A DNA stretch of 64,000 bases from Legionella antarctica. GTDB lineage: Bacteria > Pseudomonadota > Gammaproteobacteria > Legionellales > Legionellaceae. Position numbers and translations under genes: made by a program. The notes under the pieces are model-generated. The model ran no database searches. It was not told the DNA's origin and saw only the letters and a program-made list of their open reading frames with translations. How positions within the stretch are numbered: the stretch's first letter is position 1; each line of letters opens with the position of its first letter. This document shows, piece by piece, positions 1 through 11,529 of this stretch. The stretch covers positions 355,001 to 419,000 of the forward strand of contig NZ_AP022839.1 of NCBI RefSeq assembly GCF_011764505.1, written 5' to 3'.

Positions 1-1841
<1,841 letters not shown>

Positions 1842-1977
1842 ATAATCTGAGTTACTTTGGGTTATGTACCGTAAGTATAAAGAGATAGAGAGAATAGTTT
1901 GTGTTACCTCAAGATTTACCAGACCTTTTGGCTTGGTGTGATTTATTAATCCCCCCTTACCAAACGGTATAACAGTT

Positions 1978-2096
1978 TTCCTGGCGACAATAGCGGTTTG
2001 GAACCACCTGATCCCTTCTCGAACTCAGAAGTGAAACGAACATGCGCCGATGATAGTGTGAGGTCTCCTCATGTGAAAGTAGGTCATCGCCAGGGT
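1978..2096 (+). rRNA. 5S ribosomal RNA
   Basis: The sequence follows the 5S pattern, including the conserved block GAACTCAGAAGTGAAAC. The terminal helix closes between TCCTGGCGA (1979-1987) and TCGCCAGGG (2087-2095), which sets the ends to within a base or two. It lies about 137 bp after the 23S gene, the usual rRNA operon order. Confidence 0.95.
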
Positions 2097-2110
2097 TTAA
2101 TTAGTGGCTG

Positions 2111-2132
2111 GATACTGAAATAAATCAGTATC
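2111..2132 (+). terminator. Hairpin after 5S rRNA, possible rRNA operon end
   Basis: GATACTG (2111-2117) pairs with CAGTATC (2126-2132) across an 8-base loop. Only a weak T-rich stretch follows, so it could be a weak terminator or an RNA processing hairpin between the rRNA and tRNA genes. Confidence 0.4.
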
Positions 2133-2176
2133 TTAGTTACGAAAGTAGTTTTACAACAATAAGTAAAAACAAAAAT

Positions 2177-2252
<76 letters not shown>

Positions 2253-2282
2253 TCTAAGTAGAAGTGGTCGTTAACTAAGTAG

Positions 2283-2311
2283 TTGACTTTCCTTTGATCT
2301 TAAAAGACAAT
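2283..2311 (+). promoter_or_regulatory. Possible promoter inside the tRNA cluster
   Basis: TTGACT (2283-2288) and GACAAT (2306-2311) are separated by 17 bases, 13 bp before tRNA-Tyr. The -35 is a good match and the -10 is moderate. It could add transcription of the Tyr-Gly-Thr-tuf part. It may also be chance. Confidence 0.35.
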
Positions 2312-2323
2312 AGCGTTCTTTTT

Positions 2324-2408
<85 letters not shown>

Positions 2409-2428
2409 GTTAAAAGAAAAAGATAAAA

Positions 2429-2502
2429 GCGGGTGTAGTTCAATGGTAGAACTTCAGCCTTCCAAGCTGATAGCGTGGGTTCGATTCCCATCACCCGCTC
2501 CA
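2429..2502 (+). tRNA. tRNA-Gly (anticodon TCC)
   Basis: A 74-nt cloverleaf. The acceptor GCGGGTG pairs with CACCCGC, the anticodon loop is CTTCCAA, and CCA is encoded (TCCA end). Confidence 0.97.
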
Positions 2503-2558
2503 ATAATGTAGTATAAATATTTGCTTGTTCATCGTGAGTTAGCAAGCTGATATGTTAA

Positions 2559-2634
<76 letters not shown>

Positions 2635-2668
2635 TGTAAATATCAATTAGCAACGGGGAGAAATTCCG

Positions 2669-3859
2669 ATGGCGAAGGAAAAGTTTGAACGTAAAAAGCC
2701 CCACGTAAATGTGGGTACAATTGGTCACGTAGATCATGGGAAAACGACACTAACAGCTGCGATTACAACGATCATGGCGAAGAAATTTGGTGGCACTGCA
2801 AAAGCGTATGATCAAATTGACGCAGCACCAGAAGAGCGTGAGCGTGGTATTACTATTTCTACAGCACACGTTGAATATGAATCTTCAAATAGACACTACG
2901 CGCACGTAGATTGCCCAGGACATGCTGACTATGTTAAAAACATGATCACGGGTGCTGCACAAATGGACGGGGCGATATTAGTTGTATCAGCTGCTGATGG
3001 TCCGATGCCTCAAACTAGAGAGCATATTCTATTATCACGGCAAGTAGGCGTACCTTATATTGTTGTGTACATGAATAAAGCGGACATGGTTGATGATGCT
3101 GAGTTGCTTGAATTAGTAGAAATGGAAGTTCGTGATCTGCTGAGCAGCTATGATTTTCCAGGTGATGATATTCCTATTATTGTTGGATCTGCGCTGAAAG
3201 CGTTGGAAGGAGACACGAGTGAAATTGGTGTCCCTTCAATTGAGAAACTGGTTGAAACATTGGATTCTTACATACCTGAGCCGGTTCGTAATATTGACAA
3301 ACCATTTTTGTTACCAATAGAAGACGTGTTTTCTATCTCTGGCCGTGGAACAGTTGTTACTGGTCGTGTAGAAAGTGGAATAGTTAAAGTTGGCGAAGAA
3401 GTTGAGATTGTAGGAATTCACGACACTCAAAAGACGATTTGCACAGGCGTTGAGATGTTCCGTAAATTGCTTGATGAAGGTCGTGCTGGAGATAACGTAG
3501 GTGTGTTACTGCGTGGAACCAAACGTGATGAGGTTGAGCGTGGTCAGGTATTAGCTAAACCAGGCACAATTAAACCGCACACTAAGTTTGAAGCAGAAGT
3601 GTATGTGTTGTCTAAAGAAGAAGGTGGTCGTCATACGCCATTCTTTAATGGATATCGTCCTCAGTTCTATTTCAGAACAACAGACGTAACAGGTACTTGT
3701 GACCTACCATCTGGAATTGAAATGGTAATGCCAGGAGATAACGTACAATTAGTTATTAATTTGCATGCACCAATCGCGATGACTGAAGGTTTACGTTTCG
3801 CAATTCGGGAAGGTGGCCGTACTGTAGGCGCCGGTGTTGTTGCGAAAATAATAGAGTAA
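2669..3859 (+). CDS. tuf: Elongation factor Tu, copy 1
   Basis: EF-Tu is the GTPase that carries aminoacyl-tRNA to the ribosomal A site. The 396-residue protein shows the P-loop GHVDHGKT, the switch II DCPGH motif and the NKAD guanine-specificity motif, followed by the two beta-barrel domains. The start is preceded by a GGGGAG ribosome binding site. The protein is identical to the second copy at 18941-20131. The two genes differ only at the last few wobble positions, which points to recent gene conversion. This copy is the last gene of the tRNA-tuf unit and corresponds to tufB by position. Confidence 0.99.
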   Translation: MAKEKFERKKPHVNVGTIGHVDHGKTTLTAAITTIMAKKFGGTAKAYDQIDAAPEERERGITISTAHVEYESSNRHYAHVDCPGHADYVKNMITGAAQMDGAILVVSAADGPMPQTREHILLSRQVGVPYIVVYMNKADMVDDAELLELVEMEVRDLLSSYDFPGDDIPIIVGSALKALEGDTSEIGVPSIEKLVETLDSYIPEPVRNIDKPFLLPIEDVFSISGRGTVVTGRVESGIVKVGEEVEIVGIHDTQKTICTGVEMFRKLLDEGRAGDNVGVLLRGTKRDEVERGQVLAKPGTIKPHTKFEAEVYVLSKEEGGRHTPFFNGYRPQFYFRTTDVTGTCDLPSGIEMVMPGDNVQLVINLHAPIAMTEGLRFAIREGGRTVGAGVVAKIIE

Positions 3860-3871
3860 AGGGTAGCTGTG

Positions 3872-3898
3872 TTGGCATAAATTGTTATTTTATGCCAA
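3872..3898 (+). terminator. Hairpin between tuf and tRNA-Trp
   Basis: TTGGCATAAA (3872-3881) is perfectly complementary to TTTATGCCAA (3889-3898) across a 7-base loop. No T-run follows, so it may act as an RNA processing or 3'-end stabilising hairpin rather than a full terminator. It lies 8 bp before the Trp tRNA. Confidence 0.5.
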
Positions 3899-3906
3899 TG
3901 AAATTT

Positions 3907-3982
3907 AGGCCAGTAGCTCAATTGGCAGAGTGGCGGTCTCCAAAACCGCAGGTTGGGGGTTCGATTCCCTCCTGGCCTGCCA
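3907..3982 (+). tRNA. tRNA-Trp (anticodon CCA)
   Basis: A 76-nt cloverleaf. The acceptor AGGCCAG pairs with CTGGCCT, the anticodon loop is CTCCAAA, and CCA is encoded. It is placed between tuf and secE, only 15 bp before the secE start, so secE translation must begin just after the tRNA 3' end. Confidence 0.97.
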
Positions 3983-3997
3983 ACTTACCAAGTAAAT

Positions 3998-4369
3998 ATG
4001 AATAGTTCAAACGATAACCAAAGTAACATAAAAGATATATTGTCATGGCTGGCAGTAATTATAATTACTGTGGCAGCCTTTTTCTGTACCTATTATTACG
4101 CTTTTTCAGGTCCAATTCAGGCTATGATATGGCTTGGCTGGTTTGTTTTAACTTTATTCTTTGGCTACTTGACTACTAAAGGTAAGCAAGTATTTTTATT
4201 TGCCCAGGAAGCAAAAGTTGAGATGCTAAAGGTTGTTTGGCCTACACGGCAAGAAACAATTCAAACAACAACTATAGTAATGGTAATGGTTACATTGACA
4301 GGATTTATACTCTGGGGAGTTGATTCCATGATGATGTGGGCTATTGCTAAAATAACACATTTAGGGTGA
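3998..4369 (+). CDS. secE: Preprotein translocase subunit SecE
   Basis: SecE is the small stabilising subunit of the SecYEG channel in the inner membrane. The 123-residue reading has three hydrophobic segments (about residues 14-37, 40-60 and 95-118) and the conserved cytoplasmic stretch [13 protein letters not shown], as in the three-helix gammaproteobacterial form. The frame is open upstream into the tRNA-Trp gene, so the first ATG clear of the tRNA (3998) was chosen. No clear ribosome binding site is seen in the 15-bp gap. The stop overlaps the nusG start. Confidence 0.95.
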   Translation: MNSSNDNQSNIKDILSWLAVIIITVAAFFCTYYYAFSGPIQAMIWLGWFVLTLFFGYLTTKGKQVFLFAQEAKVEMLKVVWPTRQETIQTTTIVMVMVTLTGFILWGVDSMMMWAIAKITHLG

Positions 4370-4920
4370 ATACGGTGGACGAACTCAAATCTAAACAGTG
4401 GTACGTTGTTCATGCCTATTCAGGATATGAGAATTTTGTAATGCGTGAAATAACTTCACGCGCACTTCATCATAGTTTACAAGATAAAATTGGTGAGGTA
4501 GTCGTGCCGTCTGAAGAAGTTGTGGAAATGCGTTCAGGTCAGAAGCGCAAAAGTACACGCAAATTTTTTCCGGGATATGTATTGGTCAACATGATAATGG
4601 ATGATCAAACTTGGCATATGGTAAGAGCAATACCCAGAGTATTGGGTTTTATTGGTGGCACAAGCCAAACGCCATCACCAATTACAGATAAAGAAGCCCA
4701 AGCTATTATGCAACGAGTTGAGGATGGCGTAACTAAACCAAGACCAAAAGTACTTTTCGAACCTGGCGAAGTTGTCAGAGTAAAAGAAGGGCCATTTGTT
4801 GACTTTAATGGTGTTGTTGAAGAAGTAAATTACGAGAAGAGTAGATTAAGAGTCGCTGTTCTTATTTTCGGACGTTCGACACCTGTAGAGCTTGAATTTA
4901 GTCAAGTAGAAAAATCATAA
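4366..4920 (+). CDS. nusG: Transcription elongation/antitermination factor NusG
   Basis: NusG binds RNA polymerase, suppresses pausing and links it to Rho or to the ribosome. The protein has the NGN domain ([13 protein letters not shown], then FFPGYVLV) and a C-terminal KOW domain ([18 protein letters not shown]). The chosen start is a GTG overlapping the secE stop (GTGA). A second in-frame GTG at 4375 would give a length closer to E. coli NusG and has an AGGGTGA stretch at a fair spacing, so the start is uncertain by three codons. It follows secE as in most Proteobacteria. Confidence 0.95.
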   Translation: MNTVDELKSKQWYVVHAYSGYENFVMREITSRALHHSLQDKIGEVVVPSEEVVEMRSGQKRKSTRKFFPGYVLVNMIMDDQTWHMVRAIPRVLGFIGGTSQTPSPITDKEAQAIMQRVEDGVTKPRPKVLFEPGEVVRVKEGPFVDFNGVVEEVNYEKSRLRVAVLIFGRSTPVELEFSQVEKS

Positions 4921-4944
4921 CTAAAAAATAGATAACAGCAGTTT

Positions 4945-4970
4945 ATAAAAACGGGGAGCCGGTTTTTTAT
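4945..4970 (+). terminator. Imperfect hairpin with T-run between nusG and rplK
   Basis: An AAAAACGGGG stretch can fold, with one mismatch, onto the following CCGGTTTTTT. A T-run follows in the nusG-rplK gap. It may be a partial terminator separating secE-nusG from the L11 operon. The pairing is imperfect. Confidence 0.35.
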
Positions 4971-5026
4971 ACGATAGATACTCTAGTTATCGCTATAAGC
5001 TGGTGCATGACCCATAAGGAGTAGAA

Positions 5027-5461
5027 ATGGCAAAAAAAGTAGAAGCATATATTAAGTTACAAATTCCAGCAGGAAAAGCTAATCCAAGTCCGCCAGTTGG
5101 TCCAGCTTTGGGTCAGCGTGGTGTAAATATTATGGAATTTTGTAAAGCATTTAATGCGGCGACACAACAAATGGAACAAGGGTTACCTACACCAGTTGTG
5201 ATTACTGTATATACCGATCGTAGTTTTACCTTCGTTACTAAAACACCTCCTGCCTCAGTATTATTGAAAAAGGCTGCAGGTATTCAAAGTGGCAGCGGTA
5301 CACCTAATACTAAAAAAGTAGCTAAGCTAAACGTCAGTCAACTCGAAGAGATTGCAAAGACCAAAAAACCTGATTTAACTGCGGCAGATCTTTCAGCAGC
5401 AGTTAGAAGTATTGCAGGTACGGCGCGTAGCATGGGTATTGACGTTGAAGGTTTGGAATAA
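5027..5461 (+). CDS. rplK: 50S ribosomal protein L11
   Basis: L11 binds the GTPase-associated centre of 23S rRNA and is needed for stringent-response sensing. The 144-residue length is typical. The N-terminal block [23 protein letters not shown] and the C-terminal rRNA-binding [12 protein letters not shown] signature are clear. It starts at an ATG after AAGGAG and is followed by rplA after 9 bp, the normal L11 operon. Confidence 0.98.
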   Translation: MAKKVEAYIKLQIPAGKANPSPPVGPALGQRGVNIMEFCKAFNAATQQMEQGLPTPVVITVYTDRSFTFVTKTPPASVLLKKAAGIQSGSGTPNTKKVAKLNVSQLEEIAKTKKPDLTAADLSAAVRSIAGTARSMGIDVEGLE

Positions 5462-5470
5462 GGGGTTACC

Positions 5471-6166
5471 ATGTCAAAGTTATCTAAAAAGCAAAAAAAA
5501 ATTGTAGAAACGGTTAAACTGAATCATTTATACAACGTGCAAGATGCAGTAGTGCTTTTAAAGCAATTTGCTTCAACCAAGTTTCGTGAGAGTTTGGATA
5601 TTAGCGTCAACCTAGGTGTAGATCCACGTAAATCGGATCAAGTTGTGCGCTCTTCAACTAATCTCCCAAAAGGTACAGGAAAAGTTGTACGAGTAGCTGT
5701 TTTCGCTCAAGGTGATAACGCTACTAAAGCAAAAAATGCTGGCGCTGATATAGTGGGTTTTGAAGATTTAGCAGAGCAGATAAAAAGTGGCAACATGGAC
5801 TTTGATGTTGTTATAGCAACACCTGATGCAATGCGTATCGTTGGTCAACTAGGACAAATATTAGGCCCAAGAGGTTTAATGCCTAACCCTAAAGTTGGTA
5901 CTGTAACTACAAACGTTGAAGCTGCTGTCAACGATGCAAAATCAGGACAGGTTCGCTATAGAACAGATAAAAATGGTATCATTCATTGTTCAGTTGGCAA
6001 AGCAGATTTTCCTGCAGATGATGTACTGGAAAATATAACTGCATTAGTCAATGATCTTAAAAAAGCAAAGCCTGCTTCTTCTAAAGGTCAGTATCTGAAA
6101 AAAATATCATTGTCGACAACTATGGGCCCGGGAATACCTATTGATATTTCATCAATACCTGTGTAA
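5471..6166 (+). CDS. rplA: 50S ribosomal protein L1
   Basis: L1 forms the mobile stalk at the E site and, in E. coli, represses the L11-L1 mRNA. The protein is 231 residues. The conserved [15 protein letters not shown] segment and the C-terminal [15 protein letters not shown] block identify it. A GGGGTTACC leader precedes the ATG. It closes the rplKA pair; the L10 leader follows. Confidence 0.98.
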   Translation: MSKLSKKQKKIVETVKLNHLYNVQDAVVLLKQFASTKFRESLDISVNLGVDPRKSDQVVRSSTNLPKGTGKVVRVAVFAQGDNATKAKNAGADIVGFEDLAEQIKSGNMDFDVVIATPDAMRIVGQLGQILGPRGLMPNPKVGTVTTNVEAAVNDAKSGQVRYRTDKNGIIHCSVGKADFPADDVLENITALVNDLKKAKPASSKGQYLKKISLSTTMGPGIPIDISSIPV

Positions 6167-6184
6167 TATGTCCACCCATTTCGA

Positions 6185-6275
6185 GAATTCACGGCATAGA
6201 TTTGGTTCCATGCCGTCGAAGACCGCAGGTGCTAAAGCTTAATTTCCTGCGCAGACGGTGAACCGGCTCCGAATA
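6185..6275 (+). promoter_or_regulatory. L10 leader (autoregulatory rplJL mRNA element)
   Basis: A 174-bp gap before rplJ contains the L10(L12) binding fold. CCGTC (6213-6217) pairs with GACGG (6254-6258) and GCAGG (6225-6229) pairs with CCTGC (6246-6250). The asymmetric loop holding GAAGACC is the kink-turn as in the E. coli rplJ leader. An accessory hairpin ACGGCAT/ATGCCGT lies at 6191-6216. In E. coli, L10-L12 binds this element and represses translation of its own operon. The same role is inferred here. Confidence 0.85.
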
Positions 6276-6340
6276 TAATCTGAGACGGCCACCATAACTG
6301 TCAAATCCTTGTGATTTGTACAAATTAGGAGGTCAGTAAC

Positions 6341-6865
6341 GTGACATTAAATTTAGCTGCAAAAAAAGCCGTTGTTGAGGAAGTGACTGCTGTCGCCTCT
6401 AAGGCTATTTCAGCAGTGGTTGCTGATTATCGCGGTTTAACTGTTAATCAAATGACGCAGTTACGTAGTGAAGCACGAAAATCAGGTGTTTATCTTCGGG
6501 TTGTACGAAATACTTTAACAAGAAGAGCTTTTAAGAACACTGAATTTGAATGCTTAAGTGACTTACTTGTAGGTCCACTGTTCATTGCTTTATCACTAGA
6601 AGCACCAAGTGATGCAGCGAGACTACTTAAAGACTTCATCAAAACATTTGATAAACTTGAGATTAAAGCCTTATCTGTAGGTGGTAAAGTATACAACGCA
6701 AATCAAATTGATGTTGTTGCAAGCTTGCCAACTCGTGATGAAGCAATAGCCAAGTTAATGTATGTGATGAAAGCGCCAGTTGAGAAATTTGTCCGTACTC
6801 TTGCAGAGCCACATGCTAAACTAGTGAGAACTCTGGCAGCAGTAAAAGATAAGAAAGCAGGATAA
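6341..6865 (+). CDS. rplJ: 50S ribosomal protein L10
   Basis: L10 anchors the L7/L12 dimers on the ribosomal stalk and acts as the autogenous repressor of the operon. The 174-residue protein has the conserved VVADYRGLTVNQMTQLR and VRNTLTRRA segments, then a C-terminal helix for L12 binding. The start is GTG, with AGGAGG seven bases upstream. It lies downstream of an L10 leader. Confidence 0.98.
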   Translation: MTLNLAAKKAVVEEVTAVASKAISAVVADYRGLTVNQMTQLRSEARKSGVYLRVVRNTLTRRAFKNTEFECLSDLLVGPLFIALSLEAPSDAARLLKDFIKTFDKLEIKALSVGGKVYNANQIDVVASLPTRDEAIAKLMYVMKAPVEKFVRTLAEPHAKLVRTLAAVKDKKAG

Positions 6866-6907
6866 CCCCGCTTAATCATTAATTTATTTTATAATTAGGA
6901 GCTAGTA

Positions 6908-7285
6908 ATGGCTGTGTCAAAAAATGAAATTCTAGAAACAATATCAAACATGTCTGTTATGGAAGTTGTAGAATTAATCGAAGCAATGGAAGAAAAATTT
7001 AACGTATCTGCTGCTGCTGCTGCTGCCGTAGCTGTTGCTGCACCAAGTGCCGCTGCCGCTGCTGCTGAAGAGCAAACAGAATTCAATGTTGTAATGACAA
7101 GCTTTGGTGCTAATAAAGTTGGCGTTATTAAAGTAATTCGTAGCTTAACTGGTCTTGGCTTAAAAGAAGCGAAAGACTTGGTAGAAGGTGCTCCTTCAAC
7201 TGTTAAAGAAGGTGTATCAAAAGACGAAGCTGCTAGCATAAAGAAAGAGCTTGAAGAGGCTGGTGCTACAGTAGAAGTTAAATAA
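6908..7285 (+). CDS. rplL: 50S ribosomal protein L7/L12
   Basis: L7/L12 is the multicopy stalk protein that recruits translation GTPases. The 125-residue protein has the N-terminal dimerisation domain, an alanine-rich hinge (about residues 35-54, almost all Ala/Val/Pro) and the C-terminal domain with [18 protein letters not shown]. An AGGAG ribosome binding site precedes the ATG. Confidence 0.98.
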   Translation: MAVSKNEILETISNMSVMEVVELIEAMEEKFNVSAAAAAAVAVAAPSAAAAAAEEQTEFNVVMTSFGANKVGVIKVIRSLTGLGLKEAKDLVEGAPSTVKEGVSKDEAASIKKELEEAGATVEVK

Positions 7286-7308
7286 TTAAGATATAAAAGT
7301 ACTATTTG

Positions 7309-7336
7309 ACCCAGTCATGTTTACATGGCTGGGTTT
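7309..7336 (+). terminator. rplL-rpoB attenuator-type hairpin
   Basis: ACCCAG-T-CATG (7309-7319) pairs with CATG-G-CTGGGT (7324-7334) over a 4-base loop, an 11-bp stem with one T-G pair, followed by only three T residues. It sits 42 bp before the rpoB start. In E. coli the rplL-rpoB gap holds a partial terminator that lowers rpoBC transcription relative to the L12 gene. The same function is inferred here. Confidence 0.7.
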
Positions 7337-7375
7337 ACGCGTTTGAAGTCATCAATAATTTACAGAGGAAACACC

Positions 7376-10300
7376 ATGGCCGTTGCAGAAGCTAAACCTC
7401 AATATTCACATGCTGAGAAAAAACGATTTCGCAAAAGCTTTGGTAAGCAGACTGATAAAATGGCAATACCAAATCTGCTTGAAATTCAACTTAAATCCTA
7501 TAGGGATTTTCTCCAGGCTGATAGTAAGTTAAGTGAACATCTTAATACCGGGCTGCATGCAGCATTCTCATCTGTGTTTCCTATTGAAAGTTTTTCTGGT
7601 AATGCAAGGCTTGAATATGTTGGTTACAAACTAGGTGAACCAGCATTTGATGTGCGTGAGTGTAAATTACGAGGTTTAACCTATTCAGCACCATTACGGG
7701 TTAAAATAAGACTTGTTGTTCTTGATAAAGAAGCAAGCGATGATCCTAAACCAGTTAAAGATATTAGAGAGCAAGATGTATTTATGGGTGAAATCCCCCT
7801 AATGACAGATGTAGGTACATTTGTTGTAAATGGAACTGAGAGAGTAGTTGTTTCACAATTACACCGTTCTCCAGGGGTTATATTCGAACATGATAAAGGT
7901 AAGACCCACTCATCGGGAAAACTCCTTTATTCCGCGCGCATTATACCTTATCGCGGCTCATGGTTGGATTTTGAATTTGATCCCAAAGATTGTGTTTATG
8001 TTCGTATTGATAGAAGACGAAAATTACCCGTTAGTATTTTGCTAAGGGCTTTAGGATATGAAACAGAAGATATTCTCGGCGAATTTTTTGAGGTAACCAG
8101 CTGTCATCTCAAAAATGGCGAGTATCATATTGATTTAATTCCACAAAGGCTGCGTGGTGAGATTGCATCGTTTGATATCCTTGTTCCTGAAACTGGTGAA
8201 TTAATAGTAGAGCAAGGTCGAAGAATTACTGCGCGACATATTAAGCAGATGGAAAAATGTCAAATGCAAGACTTGGTTGTACCACGTGATTATTTAATTG
8301 GTAAAACTTTAGCTAAGAATGTTGTTGATACGCTAACCGGTGAATTTGTCGCTAACGCTAACGACGAAATTACCGAAGAATTATTAGATACAATGGCCAG
8401 CAACGGAATACTTCAAGTTGACATGATTTACACTAATGATCTGGATCATGGATCATACATCTCTGATACTCTAAAAATTGATCCTACTTCAAGCCAATTG
8501 GAAGCCCTGGTTGAAATCTATCGTATGATGCGTCCTGGTGAGCCACCAACCAAAGAAGCTGCTGAAGCATTATTCAAAAACTTGTTCTTTGTTGATGATC
8601 GATATGATTTATCTGCTGTCGGTCGAATGAAATTCAACCGACGTGTCGGAAGAAAAAATGATGACGGCCCAGGTACTTTAACGAAAGAAGATATAATGGC
8701 TGTTATTAAGACACTAATCGACATCAGGAACGGTATCGGGATGGTTGATGACATTGACCATTTAGGGAACCGTAGAGTTCGAAGTGTCGGTGAAATGGCT
8801 GAAAATCAATTTAGGGTTGGTTTAGTCCGAGTAGAACGTGCTGTTAAGGAACGACTCAGTCTTGTTGAATCTGAGAATTTAATGCCACAGGATTTAATTA
8901 ATGCTAAACCTGTATCTGCGGCTGTTAAAGAATTTTTTGGCTCCAGTCAGCTGTCTCAGTTTATGGATCAGGTTAACCCCTTATCTGGTGTAACACATAA
9001 ACGAAGAGTATCAGCATTAGGCCCAGGCGGTTTAACACGTGAGCGAGCAGGATTTGAGGTTCGAGACGTTCATACAACTCACTATGGTCGAGTCTGCCCT
9101 ATTGAAACTCCAGAGGGTCCAAACATTGGATTAATTAATTCTTTGTCTGTTTATGCCAGAACAAACGATTATGGATTTATTGAAACACCATGTCGTAAGG
9201 TGGTTAATGGGCGTGTTACAGATGATATTGAGTATTTGTCCGCTATTGAAGAAGTTGACCAATATATCGCCCAGTCAAGCGTTGCGCTTGATGAACAAGG
9301 TAATATTTTGGCAGACCTGGTTCCTTGTAGGCACCAAAATGAATTTTCTTTAACGACTCCAGATAAAATTAATTATATGGACGTATCTCCTAAGCAAATC
9401 GTTTCTGTAGCTGCTTCATTAATTCCCTTCCTTGAACATGATGATGCGAACAGAGCTTTGATGGGATCGAACATGCAGCGTCAGGCAGTTCCCACCTTAC
9501 GTTCAGAAAAACCATTAGTAGGAACAGGAATGGAGCGTATTGTCGCTTCGGATTCAGGCGTTTCCGTTGTTGCTAAACGCGGTGGAATAATTGATTTGGT
9601 AGATGCTTCACGTATAGTTGTTCGAGTAAATGATGACGAAACAACAGCAGGTGAAACAGGGGTAGATATCTATAACCTTACAAAATACTTCCGCTCAAAT
9701 CAGGATACATGTATTAACCAGCGCCCAATTGTCTCTACAGGTGACTACATCCAACGCGGTGATGTTCTCGCAGATGGTCCATGTACAGATATGGGTGAGC
9801 TGGCGTTGGGGCAAAATTTATTAGTCGCATTTATGCCTTGGAATGGTTATAACTTTGAGGATTCGATTTTAATATCGGAACGAATAGTTCAAGAAGACAG
9901 ATTTACAACCATTCATATCGAGGAGTTAACCTGTATCGCGCGTGATACCAAGCTGGGTACTGAAGAAATTACTGCAGATATTCCTAATGTTGGCGAGTCT
10001 GCATTATCTAATCTGGATGAATCTGGTGTTGTTTATATAGGTGCAGAAGTAAACGCTGGCGACATATTAGTAGGTAAAGTAACCCCTAAAGGTGAAACAC
10101 AGCTCACACCAGAAGAAAAATTGCTACGCGCAATATTCGGTGAAAAAGCCTCTGACGTAAAAGACTCGTCCCTTCGTGTGCCATCTGGAATGAACGGGAC
10201 AGTTATTGATGTACAGGTATTCACCCGAGATGGGCTCGATAAAGACGCTCGGGCAAAAAGCATTGAAGAAGAGCATTTAGCTCGAGTACGCAAAGACTTA

Positions 10301-11482
10301 ATTGATGAGAGACGTATCCGTGAAGAAGATATTTATCATCGTGTATCTAATTTGCTCTTAGATAAAGTTGCTAACGGTGGCCCCAATAATCTAAAGCCAG
10401 ATTCAAAAATTACTGAAGTTTACTTACAAAAATTAGACAGAGAAAAATGGTTTGATATTCGACTGGATAATGATGAGGTCAGCCAACAGCTAGAGCAATT
10501 GGCAAAACAGCTGGAACTCTTATCAAAAGAAATGGAAAAGCGTTTTAATGATAGTCGTAAGAAGATTATTCAGGGCGATGATTTGGCTCCTGGCGTATTA
10601 AAAATTGTTAAAGTTTATTTGGCAGTCAAACGACGAATTCAGCCCGGTGATAAAATGGCTGGTCGACACGGTAACAAAGGCGTGATTTCAATTGTTGTTC
10701 CAGTTGAAGATATGCCCCATATGGAAGATGGAACTGCAGTTGATATAGTTCTCAATCCATTAGGCGTACCTTCACGTATGAATATTGGACAGGTATTGGA
10801 AACTCACCTTGGATTGGCAGCGAAAGGGCTAGGTATCAAAGTGTCGCAAATGCTCGATAGTAAAAAAACAGCAGAAGATATTAAGTCATTCCTGCATCAA
10901 ATTTACAATCATGATGAAATTAAAAGAGTAAATCTTGATTGTCTGAATGAAAAAGAGTTATTCCGTTTAGCTGATAATTTACGGGCTGGCGTTCCTATGG
11001 CTACACCGGTATTTGACGGTGCATCAGAGGATGAAATCAAGAGAATGTTGCAATTAGCGGATTTACCTTCTGATGGAAAGACTACCCTGATAGATGGAAG
11101 AACTGGTAACAAATTTGATAATCCGGTTACTGTAGGATATATGTACATGCTGAAACTAAATCACCTGGTTGATGATAAGATGCATGCTCGTTCCACTGGT
11201 TCATATAGTTTGGTAACCCAGCAACCGCTAGGTGGTAAAGCCCAGTTTGGTGGACAGCGATTCGGAGAAATGGAAGTTTGGGCATTAGAAGCTTATGGTG
11301 CAGCATATACCTTACAGGAAATGTTGACCGTGAAATCAGATGACGTTGGAGGTAGGACAAAGATCTATAAAAATATAGTCGATGGAGACCATCGTATGGA
11401 CCCAGGCATGCCTGAATCGTTCAATGTATTGTTGAAAGAAATTAGGGCGTTGGGAATTGATATCGAATTAGATCACGATTAA
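7376..11482 (+). CDS. rpoB: DNA-directed RNA polymerase subunit beta
   Basis: This is the beta subunit of RNA polymerase, which forms half of the active-site cleft and is the rifampicin target. The reading from 7376 gives 1368 residues, as expected for the gammaproteobacterial form. Clear blocks include the rifampicin region ([32 protein letters not shown]) and the C-terminal KPDDVGG-type segment (KSDDVGGR). The frame is open 51 bp upstream through the attenuator hairpin. The ATG at 7376 was chosen because AGAGGAAA lies just before it and homologues start at the equivalent place. The wild-type-like rifampicin region shows no obvious resistance substitution. Confidence 0.98.
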   Translation: MAVAEAKPQYSHAEKKRFRKSFGKQTDKMAIPNLLEIQLKSYRDFLQADSKLSEHLNTGLHAAFSSVFPIESFSGNARLEYVGYKLGEPAFDVRECKLRGLTYSAPLRVKIRLVVLDKEASDDPKPVKDIREQDVFMGEIPLMTDVGTFVVNGTERVVVSQLHRSPGVIFEHDKGKTHSSGKLLYSARIIPYRGSWLDFEFDPKDCVYVRIDRRRKLPVSILLRALGYETEDILGEFFEVTSCHLKNGEYHIDLIPQRLRGEIASFDILVPETGELIVEQGRRITARHIKQMEKCQMQDLVVPRDYLIGKTLAKNVVDTLTGEFVANANDEITEELLDTMASNGILQVDMIYTNDLDHGSYISDTLKIDPTSSQLEALVEIYRMMRPGEPPTKEAAEALFKNLFFVDDRYDLSAVGRMKFNRRVGRKNDDGPGTLTKEDIMAVIKTLIDIRNGIGMVDDIDHLGNRRVRSVGEMAENQFRVGLVRVERAVKERLSLVESENLMPQDLINAKPVSAAVKEFFGSSQLSQFMDQVNPLSGVTHKRRVSALGPGGLTRERAGFEVRDVHTTHYGRVCPIETPEGPNIGLINSLSVYARTNDYGFIETPCRKVVNGRVTDDIEYLSAIEEVDQYIAQSSVALDEQGNILADLVPCRHQNEFSLTTPDKINYMDVSPKQIVSVAASLIPFLEHDDANRALMGSNMQRQAVPTLRSEKPLVGTGMERIVASDSGVSVVAKRGGIIDLVDASRIVVRVNDDETTAGETGVDIYNLTKYFRSNQDTCINQRPIVSTGDYIQRGDVLADGPCTDMGELALGQNLLVAFMPWNGYNFEDSILISERIVQEDRFTTIHIEELTCIARDTKLGTEEITADIPNVGESALSNLDESGVVYIGAEVNAGDILVGKVTPKGETQLTPEEKLLRAIFGEKASDVKDSSLRVPSGMNGTVIDVQVFTRDGLDKDARAKSIEEEHLARVRKDLIDERRIREEDIYHRVSNLLLDKVANGGPNNLKPDSKITEVYLQKLDREKWFDIRLDNDEVSQQLEQLAKQLELLSKEMEKRFNDSRKKIIQGDDLAPGVLKIVKVYLAVKRRIQPGDKMAGRHGNKGVISIVVPVEDMPHMEDGTAVDIVLNPLGVPSRMNIGQVLETHLGLAAKGLGIKVSQMLDSKKTAEDIKSFLHQIYNHDEIKRVNLDCLNEKELFRLADNLRAGVPMATPVFDGASEDEIKRMLQLADLPSDGKTTLIDGRTGNKFDNPVTVGYMYMLKLNHLVDDKMHARSTGSYSLVTQQPLGGKAQFGGQRFGEMEVWALEAYGAAYTLQEMLTVKSDDVGGRTKIYKNIVDGDHRMDPGMPESFNVLLKEIRALGIDIELDHD

Positions 11483-11529
11483 CTGTTCAGCGATACATAC
11501 TGACTAACCATTTTTTGGAGGCATAGACT

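Noticed and set aside
6895..7239. Minus-strand frame of 114 codons, Ala/Ser/Thr-rich
   Set aside because: It is antisense to rplL, and the composition comes from the alanine hinge codons.
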